DNA from: JBOHNM01 sp050730675
GTDB taxonomy: Bacteria; Planctomycetota; Phycisphaerae; Phycisphaerales; UBA1924
Direction of reading: 5' to 3'
DNA length: 18,379 nt
Assembly: GCA_050730675.1 (NCBI GenBank)
Contig: JBOHNM010000080.1
Coordinates: 1-18,379 of the forward strand
A program made the translations under genes and the position numbers. Positions 7,678-14,126 of this stretch are shown piece by piece (within the stretch, counting starts at the first letter, position 1; each line of letters opens with the position of its first letter). Below the pieces are notes generated by a model. It was not told where the DNA came from, made no database searches, and saw nothing but the letters and a program-made list of their open reading frames with translations.

Positions 7678-8445
7678 ATGCACCGCTCAACCGCCAAGGC
7701 CTATACCAAGCGCGCCCAGTTCGTGGGGGCTGTTCTGGTCGCCGCGGCCGGGGCGGTGGTGCTGGTGAAAGCCACGCCGCCAGAAGCGATCAAGATCGAG
7801 GCCCCCGAAGCGCCAAAGAACAACGAGACCGCTGAACGTGCTGTAAAGCGGCGGGAGATCGCCGACGCAGCCGCGGGCCTGTCTTCCAAGCTCGATGCGA
7901 TAGCGCCGCCGGTGCCAAAGGCCGAGCCGAAGATCGCGACCCTACAACCCACAGAGCCACCGAAGCCCCCACCTCCGCCGCCGTTGAAGTACATCGGCGC
8001 GATCATGACGGGCTCGTTCAAGCGCGCGATCGTGGTGGTCACCGGCACGGACATGAAAGAGCAGCAGAAGATGCTCGCCGAGGGGGACGCCGTCGAGAAG
8101 CAGACGGTGCTGGCGATCGCCCCCGACTACATCACGGTGCGCGACGACAAGGGGGACGAGAAGACCATCGAATTGGCCCAGCGCCAGCTGCGCGCCCTGC
8201 GGATCGTCGGGCCGAGCGGCCCGTCCAACCCCTCGGGCGGCATGGGCCCGATCGTGATGCAGCCCAACGGCGACGGCGGCAAGGGCGGCATATCGCCGGA
8301 GGTCGCGGCGATGGAAAACAAGATCACCGAGATGCAAAAAGGTGGCGATGCCGACGGCGCGGCCAAGCTGCAGGCGGAAGTTGATCGCATGCGCAGCGGC
8401 GAGAAGGCTCGCGGTGGTGGCGGCGGCGGCAAGGGCGGCAAATGA
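7678..8445 (+). CDS. GspC/PilP-like inner-membrane protein of a T2SS/T4P-type machine
   Basis: This is a 255-residue protein with a short basic N-terminus and one membrane helix (about 14-30). A charged segment, a proline-rich linker (about 85-102, ending in PPPPPP) and a compact beta-rich domain follow (about 103-180, LKYIGAIMTGSFKRAIVVV onward, with LAEGDAV and ITVRDDKGDEKTIEL). That order of anchor, Pro linker and homology-region fold is the one seen in GspC of type II secretion and in the lipoprotein PilP of type IV pili, which contact the secretin. There is no PDZ domain; instead the tail (about 181-255) is Gly/Lys-rich with a short helical segment and ends in GGGGGGKGGK. It is the first gene of a four-gene overlapping operon; its TGA overlaps the next ATG (8442-8445). 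The assignment rests on architecture and context and is moderately sure. Confidence 0.6.
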   Translation: MHRSTAKAYTKRAQFVGAVLVAAAGAVVLVKATPPEAIKIEAPEAPKNNETAERAVKRREIADAAAGLSSKLDAIAPPVPKAEPKIATLQPTEPPKPPPPPPLKYIGAIMTGSFKRAIVVVTGTDMKEQQKMLAEGDAVEKQTVLAIAPDYITVRDDKGDEKTIELAQRQLRALRIVGPSGPSNPSGGMGPIVMQPNGDGGKGGISPEVAAMENKITEMQKGGDADGAAKLQAEVDRMRSGEKARGGGGGGKGGK

Positions 8446-10487
8446 ACGATCGGGCGGCGTGCTACATCGAGCGGGCGGGCGGCGGGGACATGATCCTGCG
8501 CCTGCGCTACTGCGACCCGCGCGGATCGCGCGAGTGGCTCGCCCCCGGTGGCCTGCGCCAAGGCGCGGCGGCCGCAGAGAACGTTCTGCTGGCCGCGGCG
8601 TGGATCCACGAGCAAGTTTCCGGCGCTTCCAGCAAGCTCCCGCTCGACATCGTGCTCGACCTCGACGGCGGAGTCTGCGGCTGGCTGACCACCCCGGGCG
8701 GCGACGACAAGGCCGTCCGCGGCGCGTTGGCCGCGGCCAAGGCCGGGGTCACCTCCACCGGCGAGGAGCGGGAGACCGCCGCAGTTTCGTGGCTCGATCA
8801 GGGAGAGCTCGGAACGGACGTCTCAATCCAAGCCCTCAGCGAAGGCGATGCACCTGCGAAGGCCGGCGGCGTGGCGGCCGCGGCCCGCCACCGGCTGGCC
8901 GTGGTCTGCGTGCCAGACCTGGCGGCGCGGGTGCTGCTGGACGAGCTGGACCGCCTGGGGACCGAGGTCGAACGCGTGATGAGCCTGTGGCATGCCCTGG
9001 CGGCGTGGGAGCCCGGGCGGCGCGGCGAGGTCTTCGAGCGCGGTCAATCACATGATGTTGTGGCGTCCAGCGAACCGGTGACGGCGGTGCTGGTAGTCGA
9101 GCCGACGGGCAAGGCGATCTGGAGCTGGGTACGCGACGGCCGCCTGCTGGCCGGTGGATCACTGCGGCTCAAGCGCGTGGTCTCGACAACGCACCACGAC
9201 GAGCCGGCACACACCGACGAGCCCGAGCCAACCGGTGCGCTGCGCCGGGTGGGCCCGGCGCCCAGCGAGCCGGCCCAGGTGCTGGAGGCTTCGCGGGCCG
9301 ATGTCGGCCGCATCGTCAGCGAGTGGCTGGCGTGGAGCACGCAGCTCGGCGTCGCCCCTGGTCGGCTGGTCTGCCTGGGACCGTGGAGCGTGGTGCCGGC
9401 TGGGCTGGCGGGCGAGGACTTGCCGGATGTCTCCGGGATCGCCGCGGTCGGTGCGGCCGTCGGCCGCGCGTGGCCGGGGACCAACGTCTCGGCCAAGGTG
9501 GATGAAGACGCCGTCGCCAGCACGCTGGCCCGCCTGGTGCGCGGGCCCGAGGGGCTGGCGGCGGCCGTGGATTCGACGCCTCGGACAACGACCGACCTCG
9601 TCGAGCTGTCGCGCCGCCCCGGCCGGACCAACCGCGTGCTTTACCGGTGGCTGACGCTGACGCTGGTGGCAGGCTCGGTGGTGTTCGTGGCGCTGGGGCT
9701 GCGGCTGGGATGGGGTGTCGGAGCTGTACACAAGCAGGCGGACGACCTGGTCCTGCAGCGCAGCACGGCTCTCGCAAAGGTCTCCGATCTGGTGAAGATC
9801 GCCCCCGACGAGCCAGACCCTGTAGGTGTATTGACGGCCAAGTTGCGGGCGATCCAGAAGGAACGGAGCGCCATCAAGCCCGACGAGCCGCTGCTGGCGG
9901 AGTTCAGCCGCTTCCTGATGGCGGTGGACGGCCTCCCGGACACGCAATTGATGTCGCTGACGATGAACGCCGCCCGCGACGGCATCGAGATCGGGCGCCT
10001 GGCGTTCAAGCTCGACAAGGACAACAAAGAGAACCTGGCCGGGGCCCTCTTCAAAGACCGCCTGATCACGTTGCCGCCGGCCACCAAGCGCTGGATCACC
10101 TGGAACATCACGATCCCGGTTGCGACCGCCGACCGCGAAGAGTACAACATGATCGGCCGCTGGACCGACACCCCCGCCAAGCTCCCCGAGCCGAGCGTCA
10201 AGCCGCTGCCCCCTAAGCCTCCGGCCGAGAACCCACCGACCGACGCCCCGAAGACCGACGACGGAAAGCACGGCGAGACCGTGCCGCCCGAGGCCAAACC
10301 CGCCGACGGCAAGCCGCCGGAAGCCAAAGCTACCGAAACAAAGGCCGTCGAAACCAAGCATGTCGAGTCCAAGCCGGCCGAGAATTCGGTCGAGCCGAAA
10401 TCCGACGCGCCCAAGTCTCCGGAAGCGAAAGCGACGCCGAAGATGTCGGGCGGCAAGCCGGCCGCGCCCGGGAAAGACAAGCCATGA
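8442..10487 (+). CDS. GspL-like (PilM-PilN-like) platform protein with long charged tail
   Basis: This 681-residue protein has a large cytoplasmic part (about 1-398), one membrane helix (about 403-422), a periplasmic part (about 427-574) and a low-complexity tail (about 575-681). This is the GspL layout: a degenerate actin-like cytoplasmic domain, a single anchor, then a coil and a ferredoxin-like fold. In the cytoplasmic part, VTAVLVVEPTGKAIWSWVRD and the RLVCLGPWSVVPAGLAG to ASGIAAVGAAVG-like stretch resemble the later strands and adenosine-side segment of PilM/GspL folds, but the canonical first phosphate motif is not evident. After the helix, a heptad-like stretch precedes SRFLMAVDGLPDTQLMSLTM, as in PilN/GspL. 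The tail is Pro/Lys/Glu/Ala-rich with repeated PEAK/ETK/ESK units and is not part of standard GspL. Both ends overlap neighbours by ATGA. Identity is inferred from topology and position. Confidence 0.58.
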   Translation: MNDRAACYIERAGGGDMILRLRYCDPRGSREWLAPGGLRQGAAAAENVLLAAAWIHEQVSGASSKLPLDIVLDLDGGVCGWLTTPGGDDKAVRGALAAAKAGVTSTGEERETAAVSWLDQGELGTDVSIQALSEGDAPAKAGGVAAAARHRLAVVCVPDLAARVLLDELDRLGTEVERVMSLWHALAAWEPGRRGEVFERGQSHDVVASSEPVTAVLVVEPTGKAIWSWVRDGRLLAGGSLRLKRVVSTTHHDEPAHTDEPEPTGALRRVGPAPSEPAQVLEASRADVGRIVSEWLAWSTQLGVAPGRLVCLGPWSVVPAGLAGEDLPDVSGIAAVGAAVGRAWPGTNVSAKVDEDAVASTLARLVRGPEGLAAAVDSTPRTTTDLVELSRRPGRTNRVLYRWLTLTLVAGSVVFVALGLRLGWGVGAVHKQADDLVLQRSTALAKVSDLVKIAPDEPDPVGVLTAKLRAIQKERSAIKPDEPLLAEFSRFLMAVDGLPDTQLMSLTMNAARDGIEIGRLAFKLDKDNKENLAGALFKDRLITLPPATKRWITWNITIPVATADREEYNMIGRWTDTPAKLPEPSVKPLPPKPPAENPPTDAPKTDDGKHGETVPPEAKPADGKPPEAKATETKAVETKHVESKPAENSVEPKSDAPKSPEAKATPKMSGGKPAAPGKDKP

Positions 10488-11065
10488 GCCAGCTCCCCGC
10501 GCCTGTGCGCCTGGACGAGGAGCAGCGCCTGGTGATGGTGCAGGGCGCCGCGCGCACCGAGCGGGCCAACCGGCCCCGGTTCATGCTGCTGTTCGGCGTG
10601 CTCGCCATCGTCGGCTCGACCATCTTCCTGGCGGTGCAGGGGGCCAAGGCCGGCAGCGCCCGCGCTCGAGTCTCCAACGAGGAAACAACCGCCCGCGAAG
10701 TCATCAAGCTGGTCGCCGAACTCCAGGCAACACGCGGGACGGACCTTATCGGCGATGCCGCCGGCAAGTCCGACGTCTCGCTCAGCCGTCTCACCTCCTA
10801 CGCCACCGAGGCCGGCCTGACGGCGGTCGTCGGCAGCGAGGACAACGACCCGCGGAGCGCACCACCCGGCTACGAGCGCAAGCAGCTCAAGTTCAAGATC
10901 TCCTCCCAGCCCGCTTCGGCGCTGCTGGCATGGATCAGCCGCGCCAGCAAAGAGGACGGCATCGAACTTTCTCTGATCACCATCTCGCCGGGCACGGGCA
11001 CGCCCGAGGGACAACCTCGCTGGAACGCCGACGTGACGTTCCTTAAGTGGAGGCGCAAGCCATGA
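10484..11065 (+). CDS. GspM/PilO-like inner-membrane protein
   Basis: This 193-residue protein has a cytoplasmic N-terminus of about 32 residues, one membrane helix (about 33-52, FMLLFGVLAIVGSTIFLAV), a helical stretch (about 58-85), and a C-terminal alpha/beta domain. That domain includes RKQLKFKISSQPASALLAWI and IELSLITISPG and ends in a strand WNADVTFLKW. The size and the anchor, coil, ferredoxin-like order match GspM and PilO, which pair with GspL and PilN respectively; its position just after the GspL-like gene supports this. The start overlaps the previous stop (ATGA, 10484-10487) and its own TGA overlaps the next start. Sequence signatures of this family are weak, so the call depends on architecture and gene order. 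Confidence 0.58.
   Translation: MSQLPAPVRLDEEQRLVMVQGAARTERANRPRFMLLFGVLAIVGSTIFLAVQGAKAGSARARVSNEETTAREVIKLVAELQATRGTDLIGDAAGKSDVSLSRLTSYATEAGLTAVVGSEDNDPRSAPPGYERKQLKFKISSQPASALLAWISRASKEDGIELSLITISPGTGTPEGQPRWNADVTFLKWRRKP
11049..11053 (+). promoter_or_regulatory. Ribosome binding site for the TPR lipoprotein
   Basis: GGAGG lies 8 bases before ATG 11062, inside the end of the upstream gene. It supports 11062 over the GTG at 11047 and over the in-frame ATGs at 11077, 11089 and 11095. Confidence 0.6.
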
Positions 11066-11754
11066 CCAACCGGGCGATGGAGCGATTGATGACTATGCGG
11101 CGGGCTCGACTGTTCCTGGGTGCGGGGTTGGCGGCGGCATTGCTCGCGGCGTCCGGGTGCATCACCGAGGGCGACACGGACGTGCCTCCGTATAAACCGG
11201 CCAACACCACCCCGCCACCTCCCGACGACAGCGCCAAGCGCGCCAGCGAAGCCCACCAGATCGCCGGCGTGGCGCAAGAAATGGCCCGCAAGGGCGATGT
11301 TGACGGGGCGATCGAGCAGTACGCGCTGGCGCTCAAGATCTACCGCGATGATTTCCAGGCATGGAACAACCTAGGCATCCTGCTCATGCAGAAGCGCCAG
11401 AATCGGGCCGCGGCGGAAGCCTTTACCTACGCCGCCGAACTTTCACCTGACGATCCGCGCCCCCTGTGCAACCTTGGGACGCTCTGGGAAAGCCTGCGGT
11501 ACTACTCGAAAGCCGCCGACTACTACGACAGCGCCCTCGGGCGGGATCCGACGCATCTGGACTCCCTGCGGGGCTTCATCCGCTGCTGCGTGCTGATGGA
11601 CGTTCGGTCGCAGATCCTCGCCGAACGGATCGAAGTCGCCCTCACTTTGGAGCAGGATCCGGTGTTCCATAAATACCTGGAGCGCCAGAAGATCGTGACC
11701 GAAGGCATCCTGCGGGAACGCCCGGGTTCAGTCGGTTACCCGATGGGCCAATAG
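11062..11754 (+). CDS. TPR-repeat lipoprotein, possible pilotin/assembly factor
   Basis: This is a 230-residue protein. A basic start is followed by a hydrophobic segment ending LLAASGC, a lipoprotein signal with the acylated Cys at residue 33. A short Pro/Thr-rich linker leads to about three tetratricopeptide repeats (about 65-97, 98-131, 132-165), with clear TPR residues in DVDGAIEQYALALKIYRDDF, AWNNLGILLMQ and PLCNLGTLWES. A helical C-terminus follows. It should sit on a membrane facing the periplasm. TPR lipoproteins such as PilF/PilW act as secretin pilotins in type IV pilus systems, and its place as last gene of a GspC/L/M-like operon suggests a similar job; no sequence motif proves this. 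The start overlaps the upstream stop (ATGA, 11062-11065). Upstream in-frame starts would lengthen the signal n-region. The TPR and lipoprotein assignments are good; the role is inferred. Confidence 0.78.
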   Translation: MTNRAMERLMTMRRARLFLGAGLAAALLAASGCITEGDTDVPPYKPANTTPPPPDDSAKRASEAHQIAGVAQEMARKGDVDGAIEQYALALKIYRDDFQAWNNLGILLMQKRQNRAAAEAFTYAAELSPDDPRPLCNLGTLWESLRYYSKAADYYDSALGRDPTHLDSLRGFIRCCVLMDVRSQILAERIEVALTLEQDPVFHKYLERQKIVTEGILRERPGSVGYPMGQ

Positions 11755-11764
11755 CCGAATTGCG

Positions 11765-11775
11765 TGTACATTCGG
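11765..11775 (+). promoter_or_regulatory. Candidate promoter/operator element TGTACATTCGG
   Basis: This lies just after the TPR gene stop and 80 bases before the dockerin-repeat gene start. The embedded TACATT could be a -10 hexamer, but no good -35 is present. A 10-of-11 match, TGTACACTCGG, occurs upstream of phoH on the minus strand (17286-17296). Confidence 0.25.
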
Positions 11776-11842
11776 GGAGCCCCAGGTGCCGTCGGGTCGA
11801 GATATGGGTGCGCTCTCAGCGTGCCGCGGTTCTCGGACGACC

Positions 11843-11847
11843 AGGAG
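11843..11847 (+). promoter_or_regulatory. Ribosome binding site fixing the dockerin-repeat protein start
   Basis: AGGAG lies 8 bases before ATG 11856. This selects a start that immediately yields a signal peptide, rather than the upstream in-frame start at 11760. Confidence 0.65.
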
Positions 11848-11855
11848 TCTCACGG

Positions 11856-14105
11856 ATGTCCATGCGTTGCGTTCGTTCGGCATCGGTGATCGCACTCGTC
11901 GCGGGGGGTGTCTTCGCGGCGCCCGCCTTGGGGCAGGACTCGGTCTCGAATGCCAACGGCTTGCCGGGTGATGCGCTCAACGCCTACACCACCGGCGCGT
12001 CGGGCAACCAGGTGAAGAACTACGTCGTGGACCTCACCGAGCGCACCAGCAGTTGGGGTTCGCGCTACGTCATCGGCCCGGTCGCAAAGGCCAGTCTCTC
12101 GTCGCAGAGCACATACTTCAATCACCTCATCGCCAGCCAAGCGGCGAGCGCCAGGTTCAGCACCGGCTCACTGCTGCGCCCCAGCTACTCGGCGTGGATC
12201 AGCGCCGGCCAGGGCATCGGCCCGGCCAACTCAACACCCACCGACAACGGCTCGGGCCTCTACGGCACCCAGACCAGCACGGGGATCACGGCGCAGAAAT
12301 TCTCGACCGCCATGCTCGAGTTCGCTGGCGGACCTAACGGCACTTTCGGCGACGGCGACGACGAGAACAACGTGATCGTCTCGATGGTCGGCTTCTGGCC
12401 CAAGGTCCCCTCGCGGCTGTACGTCTCGCGCATCGTCGCCGCCACCAACAAGGCCACGGGCGCGCCCGGCCTGATCGGCAACAGCACCCTGGGTATCGGC
12501 GGCGTGGACGAAGCCGGCACGGTCATGATCAGCGCCGACGGCTTCGGCATGGTCGGCGATGACGTCATCACCAACAAGAAGCTCTTCCGCGTCAACTCCG
12601 CCTCGCGCAACGTGGCGGTCAACAACATGCTCGCCAACAGCGGCCCATCGGACACCGCCGCGGCCCGCACGATGAACAGCGGCACCACATCGCAGACCAC
12701 GCCGACGCTTGTTCCCGCGTCGATCGCCGGGCGCCCGGTCCTCATCGGCGCCGACTTGGCGAACAACTACCTCAGCGAGCAGGCCGTCAACATCATCACC
12801 TCGAACACGTCCTTCGTCCCCGCCGGCGCCAGCGCGCGCGGGCCGCTCAGCTTCTCGCCGACGGTCTTCTCACGGCTGATCTCAGGAGGCTCCGATGCCG
12901 GCACTGGCGCGGTGCTCGCCCGCAGCGCCGCCGCGACCAAGACCCGCGGCGTCGCTGTCTTCGCTATCAACACCAACGGCTCGGTCGATTCGACGCAGCT
13001 TTACGAGCTGCCCCAGAACGCCGGCGAGATCCTCGACCCGGTGGACGGGTTCGACCCCGCCGCGGCCTTCGGCAGTCTCGGCAACCAGGAGTTCACCAAC
13101 TACCAAAGTCAGGTCGTTTTCCGCGGCGGCAACGGGCCTGTAGCCGCGGTGGTGCTCCCGGGCGGCGACCTGCTGGTCTCGGCGGTGGTGGCCGCTTCCG
13201 GCAGCGGCGCAGCGACCCCCGCGTCGCAGGACAACTACCTCGCGGTGCTCAAGGTCTCCGCGGCCGACGGCTCGCAGGCCTGGACCATCGCCGCCCACAC
13301 GGGCAATAGCGCCGGGTACGCGGGCGGCATCTCCAAGGCGGTGCTGGGGCGCGACTCCAATGGCGATCTGGTCACCATCGGCCGCCTCGCTCACTCCACC
13401 GAGGTCCATGCCAGTTCTTCGACCGGCCCGTCGATTTCCTGCCCGGCAATGGACCGCGCGGGCACCCTGTACTTCATCGCCGACCTCATGCTCACCGGCG
13501 GCGCCAACCCCGTGCCCGACACGGCACTGCTCCGCGCCAACCGCAACAGCGCCACCGGCGGCTACGAACTCGAGCGGCTCATCGGCATCGGCGATGTTGT
13601 CGCCGGACGCAACTCGCAGCTCAGCTACCAGGTGCAGTTCCTCTCCGTCGCCGATGCCGACTCGGTCGATTCCGGCTCGGTCTTCTCCGGCTGCATCGTC
13701 CAGGACACGCTCACGGGCGTGAACGCGGGCCAAGTGCCCTACGGCTCACCACTCGCTCTAGGTGCCTTGGTGATTCGCGCCAAGGTTGTCTACGACATGG
13801 ACCAGAACGGCTTGTACGTCGACCCCAGTCTCCCCGGCTCCGGCGGCGGTGCCGACCAGTCCTACAACGTGCAGATGGTCCTGATGCCGCAGCGCATGCG
13901 CGCCGACATCGCCCAACTCGGCGGCGTCCTCGGCCCTGACGGCCTCGTCACCGTGGACGACATTGTGGCGTTCCTCAGCGCGTTCTTCAGTGGTGATATC
14001 GTGACCGCCGACATGGCCTCCCTCGGCGGCGTCGTCCATCCCGACGGGCAACTCACCGTGGACGACATCGTGTCGTTCCTGTCGGCGTTCTTCGCCGGTC
14101 AGTGA
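11856..14105 (+). CDS. Large secreted protein with two C-terminal dockerin-like repeats
   Basis: This is a 749-residue exported protein. It has a Sec-type signal peptide (basic MSMRCVR, hydrophobic VIALVAGGVFAAP, probable cleavage near APALG-Q). The body is long and rich in Ser, Thr, Asn, Gly and Ala, with alternating hydrophobic strands typical of extracellular beta proteins. At the C-terminus are two tandem repeats, ADIAQLGGVLGPDGLVTVDD (from 683) and ADMASLGGVVHPDGQLTVDD (from 718), each followed by IVxFLSAFF. These resemble dockerin-like modules at the ends of many Phycisphaerales exported proteins, which often end in Gly-Cys; this one ends Gly-Gln. The body matches no enzyme family I recognise. 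It lies 101 bases after the secretion-like operon in the same direction, so it may be a substrate, which is inference. The stop is 21 bases from the convergent oxidase stop. Confidence 0.85.
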   Translation: MSMRCVRSASVIALVAGGVFAAPALGQDSVSNANGLPGDALNAYTTGASGNQVKNYVVDLTERTSSWGSRYVIGPVAKASLSSQSTYFNHLIASQAASARFSTGSLLRPSYSAWISAGQGIGPANSTPTDNGSGLYGTQTSTGITAQKFSTAMLEFAGGPNGTFGDGDDENNVIVSMVGFWPKVPSRLYVSRIVAATNKATGAPGLIGNSTLGIGGVDEAGTVMISADGFGMVGDDVITNKKLFRVNSASRNVAVNNMLANSGPSDTAAARTMNSGTTSQTTPTLVPASIAGRPVLIGADLANNYLSEQAVNIITSNTSFVPAGASARGPLSFSPTVFSRLISGGSDAGTGAVLARSAAATKTRGVAVFAINTNGSVDSTQLYELPQNAGEILDPVDGFDPAAAFGSLGNQEFTNYQSQVVFRGGNGPVAAVVLPGGDLLVSAVVAASGSGAATPASQDNYLAVLKVSAADGSQAWTIAAHTGNSAGYAGGISKAVLGRDSNGDLVTIGRLAHSTEVHASSSTGPSISCPAMDRAGTLYFIADLMLTGGANPVPDTALLRANRNSATGGYELERLIGIGDVVAGRNSQLSYQVQFLSVADADSVDSGSVFSGCIVQDTLTGVNAGQVPYGSPLALGALVIRAKVVYDMDQNGLYVDPSLPGSGGGADQSYNVQMVLMPQRMRADIAQLGGVLGPDGLVTVDDIVAFLSAFFSGDIVTADMASLGGVVHPDGQLTVDDIVSFLSAFFAGQ
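13902..14102 (+). repeat. Tandem dockerin-like repeat pair (about 35 residues each)
   Basis: Two coding repeats, about 13902-14006 and 14007-14102, share the pattern AD(I/M)AxLGGVxxPDGxxTVDDIVxFLSAFFxG. In the dockerin loop pattern DxNxDGxxxxxD, only the DG and last Asp positions are kept; positions 1 and 3 are Val and Gly in the first copy and Val and His in the second. Confidence 0.85.
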
Positions 14106-14126
14106 ATCGCCGCGGTTGTGCGATCC

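Noticed and set aside
7678..11065. Naming the operon pilP-pilM/N-pilO or gspC-gspL-gspM outright
   Set aside because: The proteins match by topology and order, but direct sequence signatures are too weak to assign firm gene symbols.
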